A DNA stretch of 64,000 bases, taken from assembly GCA_028753945.1 (NCBI GenBank), contig JAPNXP010000001.1, forward strand, positions 6,934,501-6,998,500. Reading direction: 5' to 3'. The notes below the pieces were generated by a model that saw only the letters and a program-made list of their open reading frames with translations, did no database searches and was not told the DNA's origin. Origin of the DNA: Hexactinellida sp. DTS-2022. Its lineage: Eukaryota > Porifera > Hexactinellida. Positions within the stretch are counted from its first letter, which is position 1; each line of letters begins with the position of its first letter. Shown here piece by piece: positions 1 through 10,725 of this stretch. Made by a program: the position numbers and the translations under genes.

Positions 1-985
1 GCATTCTTGTTAACAAAACAAATCAGATTGATAGTAATATTATACATACTTATGTCATTGACGTAAGCTAAATACATCACGAATAGAAATAAACTGATGG
101 AAGCCAAACTGGATTATAATCAAGTATGCAATTTCGGAAATAATGTAGGTGAAGATTAAATCGTCAAACCTCAATATGTGCAATGACGCAGCAATTGTAG
201 GTTACACTTTTGTAAGTGCCTGGCTCAAATTAAATGCGAAAATTACAAAAATTTCTAGAGTCATGCAATACATTCTGTTTTATAATGTGACAAAATTATT
301 TGACGATTGAATCAAAAATGTAATAGCTATATGCAAATTAGTTCCTACGTGACGTCACAATCCCATAAATCGGTATACGTGTGTCTCATTGTATGTTGTG
401 TTATCATCTAAAATTGTGGGCAAATCGAATAAAAACTGAAAGAGTTATTCCCAAATATGTGCGTTTATAACGTCATAATCCCGTTATTTCGCTTAGAAAA
501 CCAATAGATCGTTATCAGCGTGTAAAATTACCCCTGTATGCCAATTTTCAGCTTTCTAGGACTCGTAGTCTTTCCTATTAATTCTGGACAAACACACACA
601 CTTGCACTTTGCTATACCTGTGTTGGTACGATACACTATTTATGGTTGATTAGTGCAGGGACTAATTAATTAACTGTGTCACAATCAGAAGTAAAATGGG
701 AATTCGTGAACTGCTATCAGGTGTAGAAATTTAGTGTACGTCTAATGATTTGAATTTTCTACAGATCGGAGCAAAATTGGGAAGCTAGTACAAAATATCT
801 GTTTTTCGAAACTGTGACGTCATAAACGCATTATTTTGTTTCAAAAACCAATAGATCGTTGTCGCAGTACAAAATAATCCCTATATACAAATTTTCAGCT
901 TTCTGGGACTCGTAGTCTTTCCAATCAATTACGGACAAACATCCAAACAAACAAACACACAACAATTCCGCTTTTAATATACAGA
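1..985 (-). repeat. Helitron-like non-autonomous repeat, 5' end at right
   Basis: No gene is seen here. The right edge, read on the minus strand, begins TCTGTATATTAAAAGCGG and runs into a GTGT/TTTG-rich stretch and a GTCCG motif, as in the 5' ends of other Helitron-like repeats in this window. The interior holds a diverged direct duplication: about 483-600 and 836-960 share an ATAGATCGTT block, a TTTTCAGCTTTCT block and GACTCGTAGTCTTTCC. Assignment to Helitrons is inference from the end shape; the 3' end was not located. Confidence 0.4.
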
Positions 986-986
986 T

Positions 987-1087
987 AGATGTTAGAAGTA
1001 TATAAACCACACACCAAACGCGAAGCGGTTGGTGTGTGGTTGTGTTCTGCCGCGAAGCGACCTAGCAAAGCGAAGCGCGCTAGTATA
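987..1087 (+). repeat. Helitron-like 3' end fragment (CGAAGCGCGCTAG family)
   Basis: This is a terminal fragment of a family present at least five more times (11800-12254, 33700-34155, 39849-40273, 40312-40735, 44235-44272). It contains a strong hairpin (ACACCAACCGC with GCGGTTGGTGT), a second GCGAAGC-type hairpin and ends CTAG followed by T. Hairpin plus CTAG is the hallmark of Helitron 3' ends. Confidence 0.5.
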
Positions 1088-1260
1088 TATATAATTATAT
1101 TATTTATTGGACTAATGACATAATAAGTGTGTTGTTATTCAACTTAACTTGATACCAATAAAAATGCCCGATTGATGCAGGTGCCTGTAACTGAGAAGTA
1201 TTTATTTATTTCACAATAATTAAAAAATTAAAATAGTAATTGTATTTTATCCAAATTTAG

Positions 1261-1723
1261 AATCCAAATTCTCTAGACTTAGCTGACATTCTGTGTGGAA
1301 AGATCTCACAGCTCCTGAAACAGATAACGCTACCAGAGTATAGCAGTACTTGGTCTCTCTTGTCTTCTCTCAGAGCTGATAGACTCACTAAGTACCCAAC
1401 TGTTATGAAGACACTCTCCCACTATGTTGACACTGCTATTGAGCCAATACTAGCTGGGGTATTGGGTGTTATTGATTCGCATAACGATATAGATATAGTA
1501 TTCTCTAATGAAACTGAAGTCAGAGAGCTTTTCAAGATGCTATTTCAAGACGAAAGTTTGTTTGATTTAAATTATTTAATATCTCCAGAGAGTCTGAGAA
1601 ACCCCAAATCATATTCAACAGAATTTTTAACAAATACTCCGTTGTTTAATACTAGTTTTCCTTTCTTTCTAACTGTCTACCAACAAGTTACTCGTCTCTT
1701 TCAGGAGTTAAACATGCAAACAG
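1261..1723 (+). CDS. RNF213 (mysterin)-like exon
   Basis: One open exon of 154 codons follows a TTTAG acceptor and ends at CAG|GCAAGT, a typical GC-AG donor. The translation contains IEPILAGVLGVIDSHNDIDI, then FKMLFQDESLFDL and FPFFLTVYQQ. The first matches the IxPxLAxIIxxID pattern I associate with the RNF213 family, followed at the usual distance by a WxxIFQ-like and an FPFSW-like segment. RNF213 proteins are giant cytosolic AAA ATPase/E3 ubiquitin ligases; neither the AAA core nor the RING is in this exon. The leftover base (phase 1) fits the exon at 13438, which starts with two bases, so the two can be spliced directly across an intron of 11.7 kb filled with repeats. The family call is from recalled conservation, not a search. 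Confidence 0.62.
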
Positions 1724-1846
1724 GCAAGTTAAGGATAATTTAACTTAATTAACATTAGGGTGTCAACTGTCAAAGCTTTCTTTTCACGTTCCAAGGGCTG
1801 ATAAATATGCTTTAATTAATTAAGTTAATAGTTATATAAATAATTA

Positions 1847-1970
1847 TTAACCCTCGGATGCATAGGGGTAAATGTATAAATAGAAAAATCCCATTTTCAC
1901 TTTCAATTTGTATTGAAAGTGAATTAACTTCCGTATTTACTTTCACATCCCTGGGCATTGGAGGGTTTAA
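1847..1970. repeat. piggyBac-like MITE (TTAA ends)
   Basis: A short hairpin element is bounded by TTAA on both sides, with CCCTC at the left and GAGGGT at the right and an A/T-rich palindromic middle (GAAAGTGAAT with its partner). A related hairpin lies at 58546-58655, sharing ATAAATAGAAAAATCCCATTT. TTAA targets with CCCT-type ends are typical of piggyBac. No coding capacity. Confidence 0.45.
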
Positions 1971-1972
1971 AT

Positions 1973-2208
1973 CAGGGGTGCCCAACATACGGCCCGCGTA
2001 AATTTAATCCGGTTAATATTTTTGATCATTTTATGTATTATGTCATGATTTTAGATGTGTTTCTTAACCTATTCTGTTCCATTAACGCTTGGATACCCTA
2101 ACCTATTTCTCCCTAAATATTATAAATTTAGCAATTGGCCTGAATGGGCCTCCGAAATATTAGAGGAAACCAATGTGGCCCGAATTAAAATCGAGTTGGC
2201 CACCCCTA
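1973..2208. repeat. hAT MITE with exact 8-bp target duplication
   Basis: The ends are CAGGGGTG at left and CACCCCTA at right, flanked by identical 8-bp copies of GTTTAAAT (1965-1972 and 2209-2216). CAGGGG-type ends and 8-bp duplications are diagnostic of the hAT superfamily. It landed on the right edge of the piggyBac-like MITE, so it is the younger of the two. The open frame inside it is not a gene. Confidence 0.72.
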
Positions 2209-2245
2209 GTTTAAATGTTAATCGTTACTGTTATTATAATAATAC

Positions 2246-2290
2246 TGTGCCGACTAGTATAGTATAGTATAGTGGCCCAGTATTGAAATT
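2246..2290. repeat. Single unit of the palindromic GTCGGC satellite
   Basis: One copy of the palindromic motif (GCCGACTA, TATAGTATAG, TGGCCCAGT) that is tandemly repeated at 26305-26750 and 37355-37520, here in the opposite orientation. Confidence 0.5.
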
Positions 2291-2584
2291 GTTGCAGTCA
2301 AAGCAAAGTGCGTTTTCAGTGCAGTCAAAGTGCGTTTTGACTGAAATTTTCAGTCAAAGTGCGTTTACTTTGAAATAATTTATATTATTATTTTGCTTTA
2401 ATTAAAGCATGTTTAGATAGTTATGTAGCATTATTTTAATAGCTTCAGTAGTTATAAGAATATAAGAGCCCTTCGGTCTCTCACAAAAATTGAGTTTTAT
2501 TAATAATCTACAGATTAACGTTTATCCATTTTCCCACCTTTTTTAATTAAAATAAATTAATAATTCTAAGTTATACTTATAAGA
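2290..2584. other. Intronic sequence with short repeats, no gene
   Basis: This stretch holds three diverged copies of a CAGTCAAAGTGCGTTT motif (2297-2370) and a short GAGCCCTTCGGTCTC piece (2467-2481) that matches the 3' end of the Helitron-like family at 62763-63354. Nothing coding is seen. Confidence 0.4.
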
Positions 2585-2760
2585 GAATGCTTATATAGAG
2601 CTGAGCTCTAGTAGAGTTCAGATTTATTCCCATACTAAAACCCCAGGCTTACTTTCTAAAGGTCAATTTCAAACCCTGGGAAAATCTGACTTTTCTCAGT
2701 GCCTGAATACACATACTGAAAAACTGAGTATTCTCCTGCGTACACTGTGAAGGTGGGAAG
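2585..2760. repeat. Dispersed MITE with GAGCTCTA inverted ends
   Basis: The same sequence occurs split around the P-type transposon (21608-21666 and 25965-26085). Its left end reads CTTATATAGAGCTGAGCTC. The complete copy at 26041-26085 ends with the inverse, AGCTCTATATAAG. This copy supplies the empty-site sequence showing that the P-type element inserted at CCCCAGG. Confidence 0.5.
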
Positions 2761-4560
2761 CATCTATTGAGAGATCGAATGGTTATCGAACTTAAAAAGC
2801 GATATTGTGGATACTCGAAGTCCGTAGTACAAGATTATGTCAACCTCTGTCAAGAATGTTAACTAAAGAAGGGCAAAAAGTCTCTTAAAGGTACCACTGT
2901 TAAACCTATTCACAGTCCAGACTTTGCATCGAGAGGTCAAGTTGATTTAATCGATTTCCAGAACACGGATCAAGCTAACAGACCTTATAATTTTATTTTG
3001 GTATACCAAGATCACCATACCAAGTTTCCGTATGAATTTGATGGTCCTACACAGACAGATAATGAAAATCCATTTTCTTCACCTTATTCTGCTAACTATT
3101 CAGGTGTTCATGACTCACCACGAGAGTTGCACGATTCTCCGGACTCCTCTATGAGGGACATCAGTCAAACGTGTATTAATGCACAACAGTCTGAGCTGGG
3201 CGCTGTTAATTATGACATACTACCTTTACTCAGGGATGGATTCACCGGGGGGGTTCAGGGGGGTTGCACCCCCCCCAAAATGGCTCAGGGGGAGTTCGAA
3301 CCCCCCCAGTGGCGTTTCCAGGGGGGGATTTGGGTGTTCAAACACCCCCCTCATAACTGGTTTCCAAAAGGGATATGTTGTTATTTATAATACCTAAACA
3401 TCTAAACGTCTTTGGTTAGTTTGGTACAACTGCACAATATTACATTCCTCCTACTATGTGACAAGAATAGCTGTACATCGATGTTTGAGCGTCTAAGATT
3501 CAAAAAAAAATCTGGGGGGGGGTTCCCCCCAGATCACCCCTTACCGTTGCTCGCTTCGTTCGCTCCAGAGCACCCCCCTCACGATAATCCTGGATACGCC
3601 ACTTCCCCCCACCAAGAATATGATAATATAATCCCAAAGTATATCTAGGGAGTGGCAAAATTCCCGAGATTGGTTGAGAGAAATATATGAGAGTTCTCTT
3701 CCCAATCTTTTCTGTTAGTACTTTTGGGAACGTTATATATCAAATATCAGGAAAAATCGTTAACTGTTGATTCATTGTGATTGTTGGTTAACTGATAGTT
3801 TAATTCAATCATTATTAATTTACAGTTTTGTATGAATTTAGAATAGATTTTTGACGTGTATTAAATATATTTCAACTTTCTTGAAAGTTGCTTTCTCAAG
3901 GGCAGTTCTTAAAAAAAGAACGTCCAAAAACTGGCACATTTGACTCGCTGGCGCTTCCTACGGCGTCCACAATTCTAATGCCCAATTCTGGGCTTGGCAC
4001 CCCCCCAGATATTTTGTGCTGGATCCATCCCTGCCTTTACTTTGTTCTTTAGGATACACTCATAACAGCGAGTATAACCCTTTCCGTTACATTTCATCAA
4101 TTCTACCAGAAACTTCATATACCAGCCGCTGTTCTCAAATCCACCACCTATGAGTTTCAAATTAATACCAAACTACATGTATGGGATAACTTATATAACA
4201 TTGTCTTAAATATATCCGAAGTCGACAAGAGATCACCTTTCGACCCACCAAATATATTGGTGTTATCCTTAATCGTTCACAAGAGGGGTTTTATCGCATC
4301 GGTACAAAGTCAGGAAGAATAAATCGACTTTACATTGGAACGGAATTCGATCTGACACACGGTCACTTTCTTTCGTCAGATGATGTACCTGACATAGAAG
4401 TCTCATTTAGAATTTCGGTATTTCGGGAATCGTTGAGCAATCGCAGGCAATTTTGCAACTGCACTAGTGGCTGCCGTACCAATCGGTGCAGATGCAAAAG
4501 TGCTAATATTAAGTATAACTCTAAATGTCATAAGCAGTTAGCATGCCAAAATAAATAGCA
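2760..4560 (+). mobile_element. Fossil integrase element (KRBA2/SCAND3-like integrase)
   Basis: Degraded coding remnants of a DDE integrase of the kind found in KRBA2/SCAND3-like and Ginger-type elements. Around 2930-3030 the translation gives RGQVDLIDFQ followed by YQDHHTKF, a core integrase signature. Near 4446-4560 a short cysteine-rich tail with the pattern CNC...C...CRCKSAN...CH ends the frame, as the family does. The middle is displaced by G-rich MITEs (3230-3640). The copy is old and broken in many places. It may be a Ginger-type DNA transposon or a Ty3-derived relic; the parts seen do not decide. Confidence 0.5.
3307..3604. repeat. G-rich hAT-like MITE (CAGTGGCG ends) inside the integrase fossil
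   Basis: The ends are CAGTGGCGTTTCCAGG and CCTGGATACGCCACT, with long G and C runs just inside. It appears nested in a second G-rich element (about 3230-3640). Similar G-run MITEs lie at 6129-6782 and 9904-10272. No genuine coding region. Confidence 0.5.
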
Positions 4561-4723
4561 AACGAAACCAGGTAAAAAAGAGTTGCACACCTTATTTGTA
4601 TTTCATTATTTCTGGCATCTATGAAATCTTGAATCTAGTTAGAAATATATTTAGAAGACGGTATAAACTGCCGGAACTTCGGAGGGATATTAATTAAATG
4701 GACAGTTCGTTACCTGTCTATTA

Positions 4724-5054
4724 CAGTACACCCTCGCTAATCCGAACCCCGCTAATCAGAACCCTCGCTAATCCGAACAGGAGAAACCAAAATATTCTTC
4801 TAATAAATGTGGGAAAAAATCGTAAATTGCAATGGAAGTATAAAAAATAAGTCTCAGGCAAGTATTTTAAGGAGTACACTAGATGTTTAGTGCGGATTAA
4901 CAAGGTTTGTGCAAGTTTGGTTCGGATTATCGAGATTCTCATTTATAGATTCCCATAGAAAATGCTATACTTCACTAATCCGAACGAATTCACTAATCGG
5001 AACAGAAGATTTTTGAATCGGAACACCTCTGTTCGGATTAGCGAGGGTGTACTG
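4724..5054. repeat. pogo/Tigger-like MITE (TA target)
   Basis: Inverted ends CAGTACACCCTCGCTAATCC and GGATTAGCGAGGGTGTACTG are flanked by TA. The repeated GCTAATC(C/A)GAAC blocks inside are subterminal repeats. Ends of the form CAGT(N)nACCCTCG-TTA with TA targets are characteristic of pogo/Tigger mariners. Confidence 0.65.
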
Positions 5055-5179
5055 TACTACTAAATCTTAACAATAACTGTAGTGATTTCAATTTATTGAT
5101 AAAAACCACCTGGCTTCTTTGAAAATACTAGTAAACATATCATGTCCATGCACCATGTAACGAGGGCCACTGCATAAAG

Positions 5180-5476
5180 GAGGGTTCCGCAAACTTTCAT
5201 TTATATCAGGCCACATAATCTTAACAAAATTTTCCTCAGGCCGCAAACAATATCGAGAATTTTTCGAAATTTATAACAAAACTATTATGTTGTTGTAATA
5301 CTAGAACTATTCTAATTTCTAAGCAAAAAGTGCATAAAGGACTCTAGTCAAAAGGTAATACAGTTAGAAATGTCTCTCTGGCCACACATGATAAAAATTT
5401 CCATTGGGCTATCAGGTCACACATAAGGTTATTTTAGGCCGCATGCGGCCTGAAAAACCTGGTTTGCGGAACCATG
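5180..5476. repeat. hAT-like MITE (AGGGTTCCGCAAAC ends)
   Basis: The left end AGGGTTCCGCAAAC mirrors GTTTGCGGAACC at the right, flanked by GCATAAAG (5172-5179) and GCATAAGG (5477-5484), a 7-of-8 target duplication. Internally it carries CATGCGGCCTGA-type palindromic blocks. It is a non-coding deletion derivative. Confidence 0.55.
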
Positions 5477-5484
5477 GCATAAGG

Positions 5485-6056
5485 GATAATTATGAAGTCC
5501 GTTATTTGCAACAGGTAAGAAGGATTTGTCTGCGGTCTTTGTAGAGTTTTTATAGATTTATTGTTATATATAAGTAACATATTTTGGAAAAATGGTACTA
5601 AACATAACGCGACGCTTTTGAAATTAGTAATTTACAGACAAATAATATAGATTGAAAGGTGTAAAAGGCTAAAAGCATGTAGTAATTATAGACTTTCTTT
5701 AATAAAGTTCCCGACTTGCTGTTAATTAATTAGAATAATAATATGTATTCAAATCTACAAATCAATTACACGTAATTCTAATTCAATGTGCTCAATATAC
5801 AAATCAAATACTGGTACAATACTATAGTCGTACCCAAATACTTACTGTTTGATGTCGAGAAAATCCACTTAACTAACTGCGAAGAATAATAATATCAAAA
5901 CTATCAAACAAATATTAGTATAGGATGGTTATAAACAAAACACTGCCATTAGAAAAGGGTAATTATGCATGCATCCTGTTTGAAGGTAACCATGACAATA
6001 GAAATGTATATTTCGTTGACTAAGTGGGTTCTTACAAAATAGTAAATCAAGATATA
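5485..6056. other. No recognisable feature
   Basis: AT-rich intronic sequence. I see no open frame of conserved composition, no RNA gene and no clear element end. Confidence 0.4.
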
Positions 6057-7216
6057 CAGTGTAACCTCGCTAACCGGGGAATTTGGCACTACAGATTTTG
6101 AAGCTATTCCCCAGTCCCCGGTTAGAGGCCATAGGCGCCGAAAGTGGGGGGGTCAGGGGGGGTTACACCCTCCCTGGTTTTTGTCAGGGAGGGTTTCACC
6201 CCCCCTGGCTGAGGAAAGAGTCAGGAAGGGTATACCCCTCCTGGTTGGTCAGGCAGGGTATATTAGACATATTCTTTATTGTTAAAGTAGAAAACATATA
6301 CGTAAACCCATTGAAAAAATATAATTCCATAAGGAGTCCTTCTAAATAACATTGGATTATTAATATATGTATACAATTATGCCCGTCAACATAATGATTT
6401 TCAGCCACCATACCAGTGGCGAAACAGGGGGATGCGCTAGGGGGGGCGCGTTCCCCCCCTCCCGTAAATTGAAGGGGGGCAACATTATTGGTGCGGGTGT
6501 TACCGTTCCCTCTGGATAGAAAATACAATATTCAATATAATTTAGTACAATAAAATATACGTATAATTCATTCAAAACAAATTGATATCTGGGTATCTCG
6601 TAGTCCATTTTTTTCTGGGGGGCTTGCCCCCAGAACCCCCCAAGGATCGCTCGCAACACTCGCTCCACGCGCCCCAACTTTAATCTTAGCGACAATGCGC
6701 CATAGGAATCGTTTTTTTGACCTTTCACATTTTTAAATGTAAAGTTACACCCCCCCTGGCGCTGGAGAGTTTCGGCGCCTATGTTAGAGGCTGTCTCTAT
6801 TTATTGATTTTCCTATGGTATTGACTTTTATTGAAACTTATATTTTAGCACACTTAAGCAGGCAAGCATCACAGACTTTTTGGGAAATTCTAATTAGCCG
6901 TGTAGCTTATTTGTGTTCTATAAACTTTCAGATTTAGGGAAACTAGTAGAATGCATTGTTTGTATTAAGTAAAGTACTATTAGTAAGACACTGTAGTAAT
7001 ACGTATACCATTCATCTCGACTTATGTTATAAATTCCCCGTTTAGCGAGGTTAGGATTTAAAGTAATACACGAAGTCGTAACCAGATCACATTCCCCATT
7101 CCCCGCTTAGGGCAATTCCCCGGTTAGAGAGAGTCATTTGTATATTAAACGACGAAATCAAAAAAAGAATTCCCCGCTCCCCGGTTATCGAGGCCCCGGT
7201 TAGCAAGGTTACACTG
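6057..7216. repeat. pogo-like element with nested MITEs (TA target)
   Basis: The ends CAGTGTAACCTCGCTAACCG and CGGTTAGCAAGGTTACACTG face inward and are flanked by TA. Near the right end there are more copies of CCCCGGTTAG and CCCCGCTTAG, as in subterminal transposase-binding repeats. No transposase remains; about 650 bp of the length is a later hAT-like insertion (6129-6782). Confidence 0.6.
6129..6782. repeat. G-rich hAT-like MITE, exact 8-bp target duplication
   Basis: ATAGGCGCCGAAA at left mirrors TTTCGGCGCCTAT at right, and both sides carry the 8-bp copy GTTAGAGG (6121-6128, 6783-6790). Inside is at least one more G-run element, beginning near 6410 with AGTGGCGAAAC. The reading frames across it are products of the G/C runs, not genes. 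Confidence 0.58.
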
Positions 7217-7276
7217 TACTACAACAAACATATAATGTATTTTAATATTTTAGAATAACATTATAATGTATTGGAG

Positions 7277-7425
7277 GGGATTTATAACTTATATAATTAC
7301 GAGCCCTTCGGTCTCGGTCGCTTTGCGACAGATTGGTGCTACGCACCTCAAGTTAACGGCCGCCACGCGGCCTTACTCCTCACTAAAGAATTGATTACAC
7401 ATCTTGGGTTGTAAAATCCTTCTCC
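7277..7425 (-). repeat. Helitron-like 3' end (GAAGGGCTCGT family)
   Basis: Nearly identical to 62763-62870: GAGCCCTTCGGTCTC, a GTCGC/GCGAC hairpin, a CACCTCAAGTTAACGGCC block and a GCCGC/GCGGCC hairpin. Only the terminal part is present. Confidence 0.5.
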
Positions 7426-7429
7426 TCCT

Positions 7430-8040
7430 GAACATACTGCTCTCTAAAGATTTGAAAGTCACTGAAGACGCTTCATTTAGTCCTCGGCAGGTATCATTAA
7501 ATACTTCTCGGAGATTAGCTGATGATACTTCAGCTTTCTTTTAATAGTATTACTAACGATAATCTTTTCAGATCTGTGCATCGCAGCATCGTGGTTATTT
7601 TGGCGTTTAATTCGAGAAGATTTGTCTGTTTGTCAATTTTGCCAGTGCAAGCAGAAGAGTTGCTTCGAAATAATGCACACTTGGTGTAAATGGAATTGCC
7701 GTATACTCCGGACTTTACATCCGAAAACCTTGACATTCGTAATTACAGTGCAACCTCGATTATCCGGACCCATTGGGACCGAACGAAAATGTCCGTATAA
7801 GCTAAAGTCCGGATAATCGAGGTCATTTTATATATAATATATAGGATTGGGATTTGGACCCATGTCCGGATAATCGAAGAGTCCGGATAATCAAAGTCCG
7901 GATAATCGAGGTTGCACTGTAGTTGAATTCAATTTTCTTGCCTTCAATTATAGAATATTCCATGTTGAACGAAGATGCGAATGATTTGGGGAAACAATAT
8001 ATACTGTTTTCAATCGACTTATGAATATGCACCCATATTA
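7430..8040 (-). pseudogene. FLYWCH/MULE-type transposon remnant (weak)
   Basis: On the minus strand around 7600 the translation gives NHDAAMHRSEKI, followed in another frame by SSANLREVFNDTC and SSVTFKSLESSMFRRRR. This is the arrangement that follows the HxH of FLYWCH zinc fingers in MULE-type transposon proteins. The sequence is split between frames and interrupted by a pogo-like MITE (7746-7919). It is a relic; a captured host FLYWCH fragment is the alternative. Confidence 0.33.
7746..7919. repeat. pogo/Tigger-like MITE (TCCGGATAATCGAGG ends)
   Basis: Perfect inverted ends CAGTGCAACCTCGATTATCC and GGATAATCGAGGTTGCACTG are flanked by TA. Several further copies of GTCCGGATAATC occur near the right end. 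Length 174 bp, non-coding. Confidence 0.72.
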
Positions 8041-8104
8041 GTTAGTGTTTGGTAATAAATAAACACCACAAGAAACCATAATAGCTAATATTCAATTAGA
8101 AACA

Positions 8105-8245
8105 AACACATATCGGTTTCAATATTTAGGACAAATTCCAATTTTGATATTTAGGAGTAGGACAAATTCAAATTATATTTAGGACAGAATCCAATTTCAA
8201 TATTTAGGACAAATTCCGATTTTATTAGGACAAATTCAGGTTTCC
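8105..8245. repeat. Short tandem repeat, unit ATTTAGGACAAATTC
   Basis: About five imperfect copies of a 25-30 bp unit with the core TTTAGGACAAATTC alternate with CAATTT/GATTTT. Nothing coding. Confidence 0.6.
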
Positions 8246-8700
8246 CTATTGGAAGCATCTATATACGTAAGTCAAATACAGACCGAATTAATTATAATTA
8301 ATTACTTCAGTATATCAATAGTGCATGAGTACTCTTGCAGAAGGAAAGATAATCTTAGTTTTCAATCAGAAAATAGAAGTCTACTCGATCTCACAATTCG
8401 AATCAATATAATTATCACAAGTTGAACAATAGAATTAGATCTAACACTTTCAATTGAACAGTGTAAGTAAACAAAGGAAATTTGCAACTCAATTTTCGCA
8501 CAAACTAAGCCCAATTTGAAAATTCGTGCATTGTGAAAAGGTTTAGAATTAAATTCTCTATCGAATGCATATAAAATGAAAATTCGGGCACTATATATTG
8601 TTCCTCTTGTGATATTGAATAAGTGTAAAAATGTGTCCAAAAATGTAATCGAAATCGTGACCCCAGGTGCATATCTGTAACCATGGCCTACCATATATAT
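8246..8700. repeat. Dispersed repeat, also at 16619-16990
   Basis: The left part (TTGGAAGCATCTATATA, TTAATTATAATTAATTAC, CTCTTGCAGAAGGAAA, CTACTCGATCTCACAA) is repeated at 16619-16990. The right part (8576-8700) matches 26090-26200. The last bases, CATGGCCTACCA, resemble the end of the CATGGCCTAC element family at 30116. Class unknown. Confidence 0.45.
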
Positions 8701-9151
8701 AATTATAACTAGCCATGTGACCCGTCGCCTTGCGACGACGAATTAGACGGCATAAACGGTTGGGATGCGACCCCCAATTATAGCCTCTTACAATGCTACG
8801 GGTTGCAGCTTAGCTGTTAAATACTTCCCGATATACAATATTAGTCGTATAGAGCCATTCCCGAGCTTTCTAACCAAACTGTATGGCACTCTCCCTGCAT
8901 ATCCCTTACTCCATGCTTCTGCCATCAGCGGTAGTTTTATGCTTCCTGGTTTATGACGAAAAGGATTGCCTCGGGTCACCAACTCGGTATCCACGTTAAT
9001 GTAAGCCCCTAGGCCCCTCGAGGGGCAACCATGCATTTTGGAATCTGCATTCGTTTTGCCTTGCAGACTTATTACATTGCAAGATTCAGGGTTGTTATCA
9101 ATCCGGCCGGCAACGGTGTGTGGGTGAACTGTCTGACTGGATTACGTTGCA
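8701..9151. other. No assigned feature; upstream flank of the Helitron
   Basis: Slightly more GC-rich than its surroundings, with GTCGCCTTGCGACG-type short inverted repeats. Small open frames overlap on both strands but show no domain or splice structure. It may be an older unclassified repeat. Confidence 0.3.
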
Positions 9152-10356
9152 TCTATATATATAAAGTTGTTTGTGTGTATGTGTGTTTGTATGTCCTCAC
9201 ATCTCCTCTGAGAGTTCTCAACAGATCTGAACCAAATTTTGCATGTCACTTAGGGGCTACCCAACCACCCTGAATAAGGAATTTTTAAGAGATACCTACC
9301 TTTCTCGCGGAGTTAACTCGAAATATATGATTTTTTTGCCACCTTCTCATACATTTCAATTGGAATTATGAAAAGTTCACAGTGCTGCTAGAAAAACATT
9401 TCAAACGTGCAATCTAGGTTTTAGTGTATGAGGAATCCAAATATGATATTTTAAAGTCAATATAATGCATAATTTGCAATTTACCACATGCATATTTTTC
9501 ACACTTTGCGAGGGTACCGACCTTGACCTATCAGATTGCAGAGTTTTCACATTATTCTGACTCGAGTTTTATTGGTCTATAATTCAATGGGTCAATGTGT
9601 ATGAAAGAAAACAACAATTGGATGGCCCTTGCTATAGCTGACATTATTTAACCAATAAAATATCAGCTTGCATTGAGTTGTCAATAGTCTCATTCCTATG
9701 GTCCCCGTAATATTAATACAACTGTTTACAATATTTTTAACATATTTCACATTTCACATTTCACATATTTTACATTTCACATCCGTCATATTACAACACA
9801 TTACACATCCGTCATATTTCAAATCATAAAAAATGCCACTCAAAAAACCTTTTTGTGGCGGAGGGCGGCGCTTCGGCTATTAGTAATACTATCAATAACA
9901 TATCAGGGGCGTAGCCAGGGTTTTGGATTGGGGGGGGGGTCCTGAGCAAGTGAAGTGAGCCAGTAACGGGGTCTGGGGGCATCGCCCCCAGCGATTTTAA
10001 AAAATTACTTTAACAAAAGACCGATTGCGGTACGGGAAACTCTATTGCAGTAATCTCTACCCATTAACAAATGTTTATTATAGAATAATAAACATGATAA
10101 TTAACAGACAGTAATCAAGTACTATTAAGTAGACCCTATGTATGTTTTTTTGAGGTACTTTTGAAACCTGAGTAGTCCTCTGTTTTTTTATTGCAAATGA
10201 AAACAAATAAGTCTGACAGATTGGGGGGGGTCCTAGGACCCCCAGGACCCCCCCCCCCTCCCTACGCCACTGTAACATATGCAAATATGATAATTTACTC
10301 ATTATAAGACATCCCGTGAATTTGAATACCGCGGCGAAGCGCGGCTACTCGGCTAG
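9152..10356 (+). mobile_element. Whole-looking non-autonomous Helitron
   Basis: The left end reads TCTATATATATAAAG and then a GTTTGTGTGT stretch; the right end reads CTCGGCTAG, preceded by a hairpin CCGCG-GCGAAG-CGCGG. The flanking bases are A on the left and T on the right, the A|T insertion pattern of Helitrons. No Rep/helicase coding is present, so it is non-autonomous. It carries a hAT-like MITE at 9904-10272 and a run of CATTTCACATTT repeats (9745-9830). Confidence 0.65.
9904..10272. repeat. G-rich hAT-like MITE, exact 8-bp target duplication
   Basis: The ends are CAGGGGCGTAGCC and CTACGCCACTG, flanked by TAACATAT on both sides (9896-9903, 10273-10280). Long G and C runs near the ends and an internal CTGGGGGCATCGCCCCCAG hairpin match the G-run MITE group in this window. 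Inserted into the Helitron, so younger than it. Confidence 0.7.
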
Positions 10357-10671
10357 TGATGTAATAAATGATTAAGTAAAATTTAACAAATTTATTTATT
10401 TTAGGCACCGCAATTGGTAGTACACAATAGGACTAATATCCCAGTTAGCAGTAGCCAATAGGATTAATATTCCAGTTAGCAGTAACCAATAGGATTAGAC
10501 CTTTAACAATAGGCTTATATATGCACATTAGTACGTAAACACAAAATGCCGTGTAATTCTGGAACTAACACCTTTTAGTGGAACCCAGTATATTTCCCGA
10601 GGTCTCCCTTGGAAGAGCTTTCGATTGATATTTATTTCGTCAGGATCGGGCAATGTAGCAAAGAGTTACAG

Positions 10672-10708
10672 GGGCGGACGGACAGACGGACAGACGGACG
10701 GACGGACC
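10672..10708. repeat. GGAC/GACG microsatellite
   Basis: A short run of GGACGGACAGAC-type units directly upstream of the first copy of the TTTTTTTGCC MITE. Confidence 0.6.
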
Positions 10709-10725
10709 AAGCTCTCTTAATAATA

